From: Candidatus Corynebacterium faecigallinarum
Lineage (GTDB): Bacteria > Actinomycetota > Actinomycetes > Mycobacteriales > Mycobacteriaceae
Direction: 5' to 3'
Assembly (NCBI GenBank): GCA_019120175.1
Contig: DWVP01000024.1
Coordinates: forward strand, 1-64,000
DNA: 64,000 bases
Made by a program: the position numbers and the translations under genes. Position 1 is the stretch's first letter. The number at the start of each line of letters is the position of its first letter. The notes beneath the pieces were generated by a model. The model did no database searches. It was not told the DNA's origin and worked only from the letters and a program-made list of their open reading frames with translations. Of this stretch, positions 18,004-27,392 are shown in pieces.

Positions 18004-19380
18004 GTGACACCCGTGCCCCTGACCGCCCCGCCCGCCGACATCGTCGCCGACTCGGTATTCGATCAGGAGTGGGTGACCGGCCTCTACAAGGACCTCCACC
18101 AGCACCCGGAGCTCTCCGGGGCGGAGGAGTGGACGGCGATCAGGATCGGCCTGGAACTGCGTCGTTTCCCGGACTGGGAAGTCACCACCGGCATCGGCGG
18201 ACACGGCATCACCGCCGTCCTGCGCAACGGGAAGGGCCCCACCGTCCTGTTCCGTGCCGACTTCGACGGGCTGCCCGTCGCCGAGAACACTGGCGTGAAT
18301 TACGCCTCCACCCACTCCCAGCTGGACTCCACCGGCCAGCGCGTGCCCACCATGCACGCCTGCGGACATGATGCGCACACCTCCAGCGCCTTCGGGGCCC
18401 TGTCGATCATCGACAGCACCCGCGACAAGTGGCAGGGCACGGTGGTCTTCCTGTTCCAGCCCGCCGAGGAGTCCTCCATCGGTGCCCACGGCATGGTCAC
18501 CGACGGCCTGCGGTCGATCATCCCGCGGCCGGATGTCTGCCTGGGCCAGCACGTGGTCCCCGGCCCGGCCGGCCAGGTGCTCAGCGCGCCGGGGCCGGTG
18601 CTGACCAGCTCGACGACCCTGGAGATCACCCTGTTCGGACGCGGTGCGCACGCCTCCATGCCGCACCGGGCGGTCGACCCTGTGGTGTTGGCGGCCTCGG
18701 TGGTGATGAAACTGCAGACGGTGGTGTCCCGTGAGCTGCCGCCGGGCAAGTTCGCGGTGGTCACCGTGGCGTCGGTGGAGGCCGGAAAGGCCAACAACGT
18801 CATCCCGGACACCGCCCGTCTGGCGTTGAGCTGCCGGTTCTACGAGGAGCCGATGCGGGCCCGGGCGTTGGACGCGATCAAACGCATCGTCCGGTCCGAG
18901 GCGGCCGCGGCCGGCTGCGAACGCGAGCCGGACTTCAAGTTCCTCGGCCGCCTGGACGCCACCGACAACGACGCGAACGTCTTCTCCCTGGTGCGTCCGC
19001 ATTTCGACGACTTCTTCGGCGAGGACTCACTCGACATGGAACCGTGGACGGCCTCGGAGGATTTCTCGGTGATCCCGCGGGCATTCGGTGCGCCGTACCT
19101 GTTCTGGACGGTGGGGATCACCCCGCGCCGACAGTGGAACCGCGCGGAGCAGGCCGGACGCCTGGACATCGACATTCCCACCAACCACAACCCGGGGTTC
19201 CTTCCGGATCTGTCGACCCTGCCGGTGACCTCGAAGGCGGCGGCGGTGGCGGTGCTGGGGTGCCTGGGGCACCAGTGGCCGGACGCCCCGGCGAACTGGT
19301 CGGTGGACACCGGGGTGGCCAATGGGATGGACGCCAAGGCGGTGCGTCGGGCCCGGGTGGAGACCTCTCCGGCGAACTAG
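18004..19380 (+). CDS. M20-family amidohydrolase
   Basis: A 458-residue zinc amidohydrolase of the M20D subfamily (hippurate hydrolase, N-acyl-amino acid or IAA-amino acid hydrolase type). The metal-binding segment HACGHDAH, the HQHPELSG motif near the N terminus and the PAEESS acidic region are intact, so it should hydrolyse an N-acyl amide. The frame opens at 17944, but AAAGGA just ahead of the GTG at 18004 marks the start. The substrate is unknown. The 138 nt after rdgB contain a TAGAGT box near 17937 that may be its own promoter. Confidence 0.85.
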   Translation: MTPVPLTAPPADIVADSVFDQEWVTGLYKDLHQHPELSGAEEWTAIRIGLELRRFPDWEVTTGIGGHGITAVLRNGKGPTVLFRADFDGLPVAENTGVNYASTHSQLDSTGQRVPTMHACGHDAHTSSAFGALSIIDSTRDKWQGTVVFLFQPAEESSIGAHGMVTDGLRSIIPRPDVCLGQHVVPGPAGQVLSAPGPVLTSSTTLEITLFGRGAHASMPHRAVDPVVLAASVVMKLQTVVSRELPPGKFAVVTVASVEAGKANNVIPDTARLALSCRFYEEPMRARALDAIKRIVRSEAAAAGCEREPDFKFLGRLDATDNDANVFSLVRPHFDDFFGEDSLDMEPWTASEDFSVIPRAFGAPYLFWTVGITPRRQWNRAEQAGRLDIDIPTNHNPGFLPDLSTLPVTSKAAAVAVLGCLGHQWPDAPANWSVDTGVANGMDAKAVRRARVETSPAN

Positions 19381-19402
19381 GGCCGGGCTGTTTCAGCCGG
19401 TC

Positions 19403-20269
<867 letters not shown>

Positions 20270-20322
20270 GATCTGGTCCTTTTCTGTGGTGTGTTCCGCG
20301 GTGCGCCCTGCTGCGCACCGCC

Positions 20323-20354
20323 CTTACTTTTAGTAAGTACTTACCTAAAGTAAG
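20323..20354. promoter_or_regulatory. Probable QorR operator
   Basis: A 32-bp palindrome with 16-nt half-sites (20323-20338 and 20339-20354) differing at only two positions, centred on AAGTACTT. It contains nested TTAC/GTAA repeats and is the only AT-rich segment in the divergent gap, so it should control both qor2-like and hxlR-like genes. Confidence 0.75.
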
Positions 20355-20441
20355 TCCAATGGCGTAGGATGTCAACCATTCCGGTCATGATGATCGTCAG
20401 ACACCGAAGAAACCCCGACACCGACGAAAGGACGGCCCACA

Positions 20442-20789
20442 GTGCAACCGCAGCTCGACATCTTCGAACCCCGATGCCCCTCCCGGGAGGTGCTCCGTCA
20501 CATCACCGGCAAGTGGGGGCCGATGGTGCTGATCGCCCTGGGCGACGGGCTCACCAGGTTCGGCGAGCTCCACCGACGCATCGGGGGATCGAGTGAGAGG
20601 ATGCTCTCGCAGACGCTCTCCGCGCTGGTCGCCGACGGGGTGGCGACCAGGGAGCTCGACGACAGTGGCCGGCCGGTGTACGGACTCACCGCCGAAGGTC
20701 GCGAGATCGCCGGACACCTCCGGGGTCTCGGCGACGTGATCTACCGGCTTCTCGAGGCAGCGGGCCACGCCCCTCCCGACCTGCCTTAG
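20442..20789 (+). CDS. HxlR-family redox regulator, QorR-like
   Basis: A 115-residue winged-helix regulator of the HxlR (DUF24) family. A single cysteine, Cys12 in EPRCPSREVL, sits at the conserved N-terminal position used for thiol oxidation in QorR and YodB. The wing is in DSGRPVYGLTAEG. GAAAGGA upstream supports the GTG start. It is divergent from the quinone reductase gene it presumably represses. Its stop is only 4 nt from the convergent DUF3817 gene, with no terminator between. Confidence 0.87.
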   Translation: MQPQLDIFEPRCPSREVLRHITGKWGPMVLIALGDGLTRFGELHRRIGGSSERMLSQTLSALVADGVATRELDDSGRPVYGLTAEGREIAGHLRGLGDVIYRLLEAAGHAPPDLP

Positions 20790-20793
20790 GTGG

Positions 20794-21177
20794 TTACCTC
20801 GTGGAGTTCTGCAGGCCGAAGGTCTCGATGACCTCGTCGCGGCGACGCTTCTCCAGCACGAAGGACAGTACCGGGATGACACCGGCGAGGATGGTGGTGA
20901 CCCACTTGGTCGGCTCCCAGCGGGCCTTGACGCCGAGGTCCAGGCAGGTCACGCAGTAGACGATGAAGATGTATCCGTGGATGATCGCCACCGCGGAGAA
21001 CCAGCCGGGCTCGTCCCAGTCCATCGCCGGGAAGATCAGGTACTTCAGGACCATCTCCACGCACAGGAACAGCAGGAACAGGCCGGTGATGTAGGCCAGG
21101 ACCGAGTAGCGGGTCAGTGCACCTTTCACTCGGCGGGCGCGGTCGTCGGAGACGGGTGCTGCAGGGGTGTTGCTCAT
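20794..21177 (-). CDS. DUF3817 integral membrane protein
   Basis: A 127-residue membrane protein with three hydrophobic helices (about residues 25-45, 60-80 and 92-108), matching the actinobacterial DUF3817 family. There is no catalytic motif. It overlaps the upstream membrane-protein gene by 4 nt, so the two are an operon and may form a complex. Function unknown. Confidence 0.82.
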   Translation of the reverse strand: MSNTPAAPVSDDRARRVKGALTRYSVLAYITGLFLLFLCVEMVLKYLIFPAMDWDEPGWFSAVAIIHGYIFIVYCVTCLDLGVKARWEPTKWVTTILAGVIPVLSFVLEKRRRDEVIETFGLQNSTR

Positions 21178-21719
21178 CGGGGGTCCGTAGTTCCTGTTCT
21201 GTCTGCGTTGTCGGCAGTGTCTGTGTTGTTCGCCTCCCGGGCCCGGCGCGCGGCGCGGCGCCGGTCGTCGACGAAGGCGTGGTTGGTGCCTGCGTTGGCG
21301 CCTGAGCCCCCGGTGGCACTGGTGGTGCCGGCGGGGGAGTCATTGCCGTGACGGCGGGTGCCCAGCTGGTCCAGGACGTCCTGCGGGATCTCCCGCGGGG
21401 AGTCCTCGGCGCTGGCATTGGTGACGGCGGGGGCTTCCTCGCCGAGGGCACGCTCGCGCTCGTACTGCATGTACTTGCGGTAGGCGACGATGAAGAAGAT
21501 TCCGAAGGCGGGCCACTGCATGGCATAGCCGAGGTTCTGGAAGGATCCGCCGCCGCTGCTCCACCGATCCCACTGCCACCACGCCAGGCAGATCGTCGCA
21601 ACGACCGCCAGGGTCAGGAACGTCAGTTGGATGACCCGGACGCGCGTGGAGAACGGGTTGGCCTTCTTGGGGTGGGCTTTCTGGGCGGTACCGGTGTCGC
21701 CGGTGACATCATCGGGCAC
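21174..21719 (-). CDS. Actinobacterial two-helix membrane protein
   Basis: A 181-residue protein from the GTG at 21719; a longer GTG reading from 21782 adds 21 residues and cannot be excluded. Two membrane helices (roughly residues 28-47 and 65-82) precede a charged, Ala/Asn/Arg-rich cytoplasmic tail. WWQWDRW and YRKYMQYERE resemble conserved segments of an uncharacterised actinobacterial family that pairs with DUF3817. I do not recognise a function. The upstream region abuts tRNA-Leu on the opposite strand. Confidence 0.7.
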   Translation of the reverse strand: MPDDVTGDTGTAQKAHPKKANPFSTRVRVIQLTFLTLAVVATICLAWWQWDRWSSGGGSFQNLGYAMQWPAFGIFFIVAYRKYMQYERERALGEEAPAVTNASAEDSPREIPQDVLDQLGTRRHGNDSPAGTTSATGGSGANAGTNHAFVDDRRRAARRAREANNTDTADNADRTGTTDPR

Positions 21720-21795
21720 GGTCTCAAGGGTACCCCTGGTGGTCGACAGGTTCGAATCCGCTACGATGTCTCTCGCACCCACGAGCGGGGTGTAC

Positions 21796-21877
21796 GCGCC
21801 CGTGGCGGAATTGGCAGACGCGCCAGGTTTAGGTCCTGGTGTCTACGGACGTGGGGGTTCAAGTCCCCCCGGGCGCA
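21796..21877 (+). tRNA. tRNA-Leu (UAG)
   Basis: A complete 82-nt type II tRNA. The acceptor stem GCGCCCG (21796-21802) pairs with CGGGCGC (21870-21876), the anticodon stem is CCAGG/CCTGG with loop TTTAGGT giving anticodon TAG, the variable arm is expanded, and the T arm is GGGGG-TTCAAGT-CCCCC. The 3' CCA is not encoded. Confidence 0.97.
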
Positions 21878-21895
21878 CGATCAACCGGTGCCGGT

Positions 21896-21964
21896 GTCGC
21901 TACGCGTACCCGAATCGGTCGGCCGACTACACGTGAGATGACCGATCCGGGTACGCGCAGCGAC
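21896..21964. terminator. 25-bp inverted repeat after tRNA-Leu
   Basis: Two 25-nt arms (21896-21920 and 21940-21964) pair with only two mismatches around a 19-nt loop. It starts 18 nt after the tRNA and is the probable tRNA terminator, but the stem is unusually long for that role. Confidence 0.65.
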
Positions 21965-22043
21965 AATGACGCATAATGGGGCGGGTGTTTACCGCAGGGG
22001 GAGGGCGGGTCGCCCCGGAGGAAATGGTGGAAGAATCTACGGT

Positions 22044-22322
22044 ATGTCCGAACTGATCTTCCTTCTCGTGGGCCTGATCGTCGGCCTGGCGGCCGGTGGG
22101 GCAGGTGCGTTCTGGGCGTCTCGACGTGCCAGGCGAGCGCTGCGGCAGGGTGGTCGGGCCGGGGAACTGAGTCCCCACGAGCATCTGTGGGGCGACTGGG
22201 AGGTGCACCAGGAGGCCGACGTGTGGGGTAGTCACCCGGAGCATCCGGTCGCCTTCGACGTCACCCAGAAGCGTCACTGTCAGATCTGCGGCTACACCGA
22301 GTTCCACACCGAGCGCTTCTGA
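22044..22322 (+). CDS. Small membrane-anchored protein
   Basis: A 92-residue protein with one N-terminal membrane helix (MSELIFLLVGLIVGLAAG), an Arg-rich stop-transfer segment and a soluble tail. The tail has a HLWGDWEVHQE segment and a final HCQICGYTEFH, a Cys-x2-Cys with flanking histidines that could bind a metal. The frame is open from 21966, which lies beside the hairpin; the ATG at 22044 gives the natural start, 5 nt after a TACGGT box. No family recognised. Confidence 0.7.
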   Translation: MSELIFLLVGLIVGLAAGGAGAFWASRRARRALRQGGRAGELSPHEHLWGDWEVHQEADVWGSHPEHPVAFDVTQKRHCQICGYTEFHTERF

Positions 22323-22424
22323 AGAGGCGTTTCTGAGCCAGATCATTCATTACGCCAACGTAATCTGAGTCACACCGGTAGCTTTCAATGAGAAAACATA
22401 ACCGACGTTGACACAGGAGACCCC

Positions 22425-24605
22425 ATGGCAGAGCAGGCACCACCGGATCAGACATCGGCGAGGGCATCGGCCAACCAGGGACCGGCAGACCGGGCAGGCT
22501 CGGCAGATCGGGTGCCACCGGTCACCCGGCGCCGGTTCCTCGGACTGGCCGGGGTCGCCGGCCTCGCCGCCGGTGGCACGGTCCTGTGGTCCAGCTCAGC
22601 CACGCAGTCCGGTAGCGCCTGGGCCGGCACCGCCACGGGCGACGGTACCGGCGGCGACAGTGGCGGGGGCTCAGGCGAGATGCTCGTCGGACGCGGCATC
22701 GCCGACTCCACCGGCGAACCCCTCGGCGCCGGCATGGACGGCTACGCGGTCCAGGAGCAGACCACCGTCGGCATCCGCCAGCGGCTCTACTCCCGCGCCT
22801 TCATCTTCCAGTCCGGTGGCTCCCGCCTGGTCCACGTCACCGTTGACACCCCACTGATGTTCCAGTCGGTGTTCCTCGAGGTCGTCCGCCGACTCCGGGC
22901 GTCCTACGGCGACACCTACACCACCAACAACCTCGTCATCAGCGCCACCCACACCCACGTCGGCCCCGGTGGACGCTCGGGCCACGCCATGGTCGACCTC
23001 GTCTCCCTCGGCTTCCGGCCGGTCACCTTCGAAGCCCAGGTCACCGGCATTGTGCGCTCGATCCAGCGCGCCCACGACGACATCGCGCCGTCCGACCTGA
23101 CACTGGTGACCAGCGAGGTCGACGGCGTCGGCGCGAACCGCTCCCACGGTGCCTTCGACCGCAACCCGGCCGCCGACCGCGCGGAGAACCCCGACGGGAT
23201 CGACCGCACCGCCATGACCCTGCACGTCACCCGCGGCGGCACCCCGGTCGGCCTGATCAACTGGTACTCGGTGCACCCCACCAGCTTCAGCCACGAGATC
23301 AAGCACATCTCCGGCGACAACAAGGGCTACGCCGCCTGGTCCACCGAGGTCGCCGCCGGGGTCGACCACGCGAACCTCGCCGCCGCCCCGTTCGTCGCCG
23401 CCTTCTCCCAGGGCGCGCCCGGGGACATCACCCCGAACATGGGCCTGGAACCGGAGTCCGGCCCCGGCGGCCCGGGCATGGCCGGCCAGGCGAAGTCGGT
23501 GGAGATCCTCGGCGCCCGCCAGGCCGCCGGGGCGTCCCGCGATGCGGGCACCGTGGTCGACACCGCAGGACGCACCGGCGTCGCCGGACGCTCCCGATGG
23601 GTCGACATGCACCGCGTCCAGGTGGCCGGGAAGTGGGCTCCCGACGGGAAGGCGGGACGCACCGGCCGGGCCGTGCTCGGCGCGGCGTTCGCGGCGTCCA
23701 GCCAGGAGGACGGCGGCGGACTGGACATCGACATCGGACTCAACGAGGCCGAGCGCGGCGGCTCGCCGTGGGTGCGCCAACTCAACAACCTCGCCCCCAT
23801 CCCGGAGGACGTGCGGCGGGTGCACGCGCCGAAGGACATGCTGCTGCCGATGGGCTACATCGACGGGCTGATCCAGCAGCGCCACCTCTTCGGGGTGTGG
23901 CGGATCGGTGGGTTGGTCATTGCACACCTCGGGTTCGAGCCGACGACGACCTCGGGGCTGCGGATCCGGCAGACGATCGCCGCGGCGATGGACGTGCCGG
24001 AGACCAATGTGGTGGTGCAGGGATACAGCTGCGGTTACGGCCACTACATCACCACGCCGGAGGAGTATGAGCGTCAGGAGTACGAGGGGGGCGCGACCGC
24101 GTTCGGACGCCTGACGCTACCGGCCGTCCAGCAGGTCTTCGACGGTCTGGCGGGTGCGCTCGCCTCCGGTGGGGCGGTGGAGACCGGTGAACCGGCGGGT
24201 GACCTGACCGGGGTGATCCCGGACAGTCCGGCGGCGGCCCATTTCGTAGACACCGCACCGCTGGGGAAGAAGTTCGGTGACGTGCTGTCCGTGGAACCCG
24301 GCCGGGAGGTTTCGGCCGGGCAGCGGGTGACCGTGAAATTCGCCGGCTCGAACCCGAACAACAACCTGCGGTTGGAGGAGGGCTACCTGCGCATCGAGAA
24401 GGACGGTGAGCTCGTCGCCCATGATTCGTCCTGGGAGACCCTGCTGACCTTCCACAAGAACCTCACCGAGACCACCACCGTCGTCTCCTGGAACACCGCC
24501 GATGTCGCGCCGGGGACGTACACGGTGATTCTGCGCGGTGACTGGAAGGACATCAGCCAGAAGAAGCATTCTTTCAGCGGGAGTGTCGACATCCGGGTGC
24601 GCTGA
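22425..24605 (+). CDS. Neutral ceramidase-like hydrolase, Tat-exported
   Basis: A 726-residue protein of the neutral/alkaline ceramidase family (zinc amidase releasing fatty acid from ceramide-like N-acyl lipids). The N terminus has a twin-arginine signal (RRRFLGLAGVAGLAAGG, about residues 36-52) ending near ALA-type residues at about 67. The mature start GRGIADSTGEPLGAGMDGY, the HTHVGPGG zinc/nucleophile region, and NWYSVHPTS are family hallmarks. The C-terminal about 120 residues form an immunoglobulin-like beta domain, as in Pseudomonas ceramidase. AGGAG upstream supports the start. Corynebacteria lack classic sphingolipids, so the substrate may be host or environmental. Confidence 0.87.
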   Translation: MAEQAPPDQTSARASANQGPADRAGSADRVPPVTRRRFLGLAGVAGLAAGGTVLWSSSATQSGSAWAGTATGDGTGGDSGGGSGEMLVGRGIADSTGEPLGAGMDGYAVQEQTTVGIRQRLYSRAFIFQSGGSRLVHVTVDTPLMFQSVFLEVVRRLRASYGDTYTTNNLVISATHTHVGPGGRSGHAMVDLVSLGFRPVTFEAQVTGIVRSIQRAHDDIAPSDLTLVTSEVDGVGANRSHGAFDRNPAADRAENPDGIDRTAMTLHVTRGGTPVGLINWYSVHPTSFSHEIKHISGDNKGYAAWSTEVAAGVDHANLAAAPFVAAFSQGAPGDITPNMGLEPESGPGGPGMAGQAKSVEILGARQAAGASRDAGTVVDTAGRTGVAGRSRWVDMHRVQVAGKWAPDGKAGRTGRAVLGAAFAASSQEDGGGLDIDIGLNEAERGGSPWVRQLNNLAPIPEDVRRVHAPKDMLLPMGYIDGLIQQRHLFGVWRIGGLVIAHLGFEPTTTSGLRIRQTIAAAMDVPETNVVVQGYSCGYGHYITTPEEYERQEYEGGATAFGRLTLPAVQQVFDGLAGALASGGAVETGEPAGDLTGVIPDSPAAAHFVDTAPLGKKFGDVLSVEPGREVSAGQRVTVKFAGSNPNNNLRLEEGYLRIEKDGELVAHDSSWETLLTFHKNLTETTTVVSWNTADVAPGTYTVILRGDWKDISQKKHSFSGSVDIRVR

Positions 24606-24639
24606 TCGTCATGATGGTGTCGGGCAACCATGGTCCGGC

Positions 24640-24658
24640 GCCGGCCCCCACGGCCGGC
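24640..24658 (+). terminator. Hairpin after ceramidase gene
   Basis: GCCGGCC (24640-24646) pairs perfectly with GGCCGGC (24652-24658) around a 5-nt loop, 35 nt after the stop. There is no T-tract. It probably separates the ceramidase from the YCII/sigma operon. Confidence 0.45.
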
Positions 24659-24704
24659 AACGTCACGGGACGCCACAAGGCGTCAGAAGATTAGGAGCAA
24701 GACC

Positions 24705-25052
24705 ATGAAGTACGCACTGCTGTTGATGGGCCACCACACCGACCCCGCCTGCGGCGAGGACGGCGGACCGGCCCCCGAGGAGTTCTTCGCCTTCGACCAG
24801 GAGATCCAGGCCGCCGGGGTGGTCGTCCACTCCTTCGCCCTAGAGGACCAGGAGGACGGCGTGAAGGTCGGCACCGACGGCTCGGGGGAGCACGTCGTGA
24901 CCTCGGGGCCGTTCGCCGAGGTCAACGAGTTCGTCGGGGGTGGCTACATCATCGACGTTCCCGGCATCGACGAGGCCATCGACTGGGCGAAGAAGAGCCC
25001 CGGTTCCGCTGCCGGCGGGCACGTCGAGATCCGTCCGCTCGCACCGTACTGA
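24705..25052 (+). CDS. YCII/DGPF-domain protein, ECF42 partner
   Basis: A 115-residue YCII-like (DGPF) protein. The core includes MKYALLLMG at the N terminus and VTSGPFAEVNEFVGGGYII, matching the GPF motif that names the family. The ATG at 24705 has a TTAGGAG ribosome site 8-9 nt upstream. Such proteins are encoded next to ECF42 sigma factors, often in several copies; here there is one. Its stop overlaps the sigma-factor start (TGATG). The molecular function is not established. Confidence 0.9.
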   Translation: MKYALLLMGHHTDPACGEDGGPAPEEFFAFDQEIQAAGVVVHSFALEDQEDGVKVGTDGSGEHVVTSGPFAEVNEFVGGGYIIDVPGIDEAIDWAKKSPGSAAGGHVEIRPLAPY

Positions 25053-26371
25053 TGTCCTCCGGCCGGACGGTCGCCGCACTGGACGGGATCGGGCAGGACG
25101 GCCGCGCCCGGCTGCTCGCCACGCTCATCCGCCGGTTCGGGGACCTCGACCTCGCCGAGGACAGTCTCCAGGACGCCTTCGCCCAGGCGCTGCGCACCTG
25201 GCCGGACTCCGGTGTGCCGGATTCCCCGGAGGCGTGGCTGACCACCACGGCCAAACGCAAGGCCCTGGACATCATCCGTCGGGACGCCAACCTGGCCAGG
25301 AAACTCGCTGAGCTGCACATCGAGCAGGGCATCGAGCAGGGCGGCGGTTCACCGGATGCCGTCCAAGGCGCTGCACCGGACACCGTCGTGACCACCGGTG
25401 CCGCAGTCACAGACGACGAACTCGCCCTGGTTTTCGCCTGTGCCCACCCGGCGCTGCGACCGCGGGACCGGGTGGCGATGACGCTCCGGTTCGTCGGTGG
25501 CCTGTCCACCGAGGACGTCGCCCATCTCCTTCTTGTCCCGGTGCCCACGATGCAGCAGCGCATCGTCCGGGCGAAGAAGCGGATCAACACATTGGGCATC
25601 CGGTTCACCGTCCCGGGGCCGGAGTATCTGCCCGAACGGCTTGCCGTGGTGCTGCGGGTGATCTACCTGCTGTTCACCGACGGATCTGCGCGTCGGACCG
25701 GGGAGCCGCATGTCCGGGAGGACCTGACTGATGAGGCGGTGCGGCTGGCCCGGCTGGTCCATGGCCTGCTGGAAGGTCGGCGGGAGTGTTCGGCGGAGGT
25801 CAACGGTCTGCTGGCACTGCTGGTGCTGAGCCAGGCCCGCCGCAGTACGCGGGTGGATGACCAGGGCAGGCCGGTTCCGCTGAAGGATCAGGACCGTTCC
25901 CGGTGGGACACTGCGCTGATCTCTGAGGGCCTCGGACTGGCGGAGACCGCCGCCGGTACAGAAGGGGCCGGGACCTATGCGATCCAGGCGGCGATCGCGG
26001 CAGTCCATGCGGAGGCCCCGACCTTCGAGGAGACGGACTGGGAGCAGATCGCCGTGCTCTACCGGATGCTGGAGCGCTACGAGTCCGGCCCGGTGGTCAG
26101 GCTCGCCGCGGCGGTCGCCACGGGGAGGGCGCTGGGCCCGGAGCGGGGGTTGGCGGCGCTGGACGCCCTGGTCGGCGACGGTGATGATGCAGAGCTTCTC
26201 CAGCGGTTCCGCCCGTTCCACATCGCCCGGGCGGTCACCCTCGAGGAGCTGGGTCGTGTGGATGAAGCCAATGCCGAATACCGGAGGGCCCTTGAGCTAC
26301 CGGGTAACCAGAGTGAGGACGCTGCTCTCACCGGCATGCTTCCGAACCCCGATATCCCGCACCCTGAGTGA
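25052..26371 (+). CDS. ECF42-group RNA polymerase sigma factor
   Basis: A 439-residue ECF sigma factor, twice the usual length. Region 2 is at about 20-80 (LAEDSLQDAFAQAL, AKRKALDIIRRD); region 4 is at about 145-190 (MTLRFVGGLSTEDVAHLL, MQQRIVRAKKRI); the rest is a helical TPR-like C-terminal extension typical of ECF42, thought to replace an anti-sigma factor in control. No anti-sigma gene is present. In Streptomyces, ECF42 drives its neighbouring YCII/DGPF genes. Coupled to the YCII gene by a one-base overlap. Confidence 0.92.
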   Translation: MSSGRTVAALDGIGQDGRARLLATLIRRFGDLDLAEDSLQDAFAQALRTWPDSGVPDSPEAWLTTTAKRKALDIIRRDANLARKLAELHIEQGIEQGGGSPDAVQGAAPDTVVTTGAAVTDDELALVFACAHPALRPRDRVAMTLRFVGGLSTEDVAHLLLVPVPTMQQRIVRAKKRINTLGIRFTVPGPEYLPERLAVVLRVIYLLFTDGSARRTGEPHVREDLTDEAVRLARLVHGLLEGRRECSAEVNGLLALLVLSQARRSTRVDDQGRPVPLKDQDRSRWDTALISEGLGLAETAAGTEGAGTYAIQAAIAAVHAEAPTFEETDWEQIAVLYRMLERYESGPVVRLAAAVATGRALGPERGLAALDALVGDGDDAELLQRFRPFHIARAVTLEELGRVDEANAEYRRALELPGNQSEDAALTGMLPNPDIPHPE

Positions 26372-26408
26372 CCAGTCCCTGGACTGTCGCACCTCCCCTT
26401 GACTGGTC
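26370..26408. terminator. Terminator between sigma factor and bcp
   Basis: GACCAGTC (26370-26377) pairs with GACTGGTC (26401-26408). A competing tight hairpin, CAGTCC/GGACTG, sits inside (26373-26386). It lies between two convergent genes and may act on both. Confidence 0.5.
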
Positions 26409-26415
26409 GGGCCGC

Positions 26416-26904
26416 CTACAGAACGTCCTTGGCGATGCGGGCGACGTGCCCGGTGGCCTTCACGTTGTACTTGGCCAACGCAATCTTGCCCTCCTCGTCG
26501 ACGAGGAACGTCGACCGGATGACCCCCTGCACGATCTTGCCGTAGTTCTTCTTCTCGCCGAAGGCCCCGTAGGCGGTCATGACCTCCTTCGACTCGTCCG
26601 ACAGCAGCGGGAAGGTCAGCTCTTGGTCGTCACGGAACTTCGCCAGCTTGTCGACCTTGTCCGGCGAGATTCCCAGCACGTCGATCCCGGCCTCGTTGAG
26701 CTCGGCCAGGGAGTCGCGGAAGTCGCAGGCCTCCTTGGTGCAGCCCGGGGTGTTGGCCCGCGGGTAGAAGTAGACGATGACCTTGCGTCCGCGGAAGTCG
26801 GAGAGGCTGACGTCCTGGCCTTTGTCGTCGGTGAGGGTGAACTCCGGGGCGGTGTCGCCGACCTCGAGAATGACTTTGGACGATTCGTTGCTTTCGTTGC
26901 TCAT
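26416..26904 (-). CDS. bcp: Thiol peroxidase, Bcp/PrxQ type
   Basis: A 162-residue peroxiredoxin. The peroxidatic cysteine is in the motif RANTPGCTKEACDF, which also carries the PrxQ-type resolving Cys five residues later. It reduces hydrogen and organic peroxides with thioredoxin-type donors. The ATG at 26904 (MSNESNES) follows a TACACT box by under 20 nt, suggesting a short leader; the longer frame to 26988 is not needed for the fold. Confidence 0.95.
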   Translation of the reverse strand: MSNESNESSKVILEVGDTAPEFTLTDDKGQDVSLSDFRGRKVIVYFYPRANTPGCTKEACDFRDSLAELNEAGIDVLGISPDKVDKLAKFRDDQELTFPLLSDESKEVMTAYGAFGEKKNYGKIVQGVIRSTFLVDEEGKIALAKYNVKATGHVARIAKDVL

Positions 26905-27028
26905 GGTGCCCGAGTGTACGTTGGGGGACGGACTCAACGCGGCCTTGTCGGCGGTTCCGCTGCACCGCCGTCCCCGGAGAACGTACAATGCCAGAGAACC
27001 TTAACGACTTATCACGCAGGAGACTTCA

Positions 27029-27310
27029 GTGGCCCGCAATATCGACGCCATCCAGAGCGACATCGAGCGCACCCGTGAACAGCTCGCCAAGACTCTCGAC
27101 GAGCTGAGCGTCCGCACGGCGCCGAAGAACCTCGCGGAGGACGCAAAGAAGCAGGTCTCCAACGTGCTCAGCAACCCGAAGGTGCAGCTGGCCATCGGCG
27201 GTGTCGTGGCCGGTCTCGGCCTGATCGTGGCCCTGACGGTCAACAGCAAGCGCAACGAGAAGAAGCAGATAAAGGAGATCCAGCGTCTCCTGGCCGACGC
27301 CCGCTCCTAG
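27029..27310 (+). CDS. DUF3618 small membrane protein
   Basis: A 93-residue protein of the DUF3618 type. The N-terminal about 45 residues have the conserved helical pattern IQSDIERTREQLAKTLDEL, followed by one membrane helix (about 57-72) and a basic tail. The GTG start has GCAGGAGA upstream. Function unknown; widespread in actinobacteria. Confidence 0.85.
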   Translation: MARNIDAIQSDIERTREQLAKTLDELSVRTAPKNLAEDAKKQVSNVLSNPKVQLAIGGVVAGLGLIVALTVNSKRNEKKQIKEIQRLLADARS

Positions 27311-27392
27311 CGAACCGGCTGGTCACGCCACGTCCGGCAACAGCTCCCGCCGACCGACACCCCGGTCCGCCCCCGATGCACGACGCATCGCG

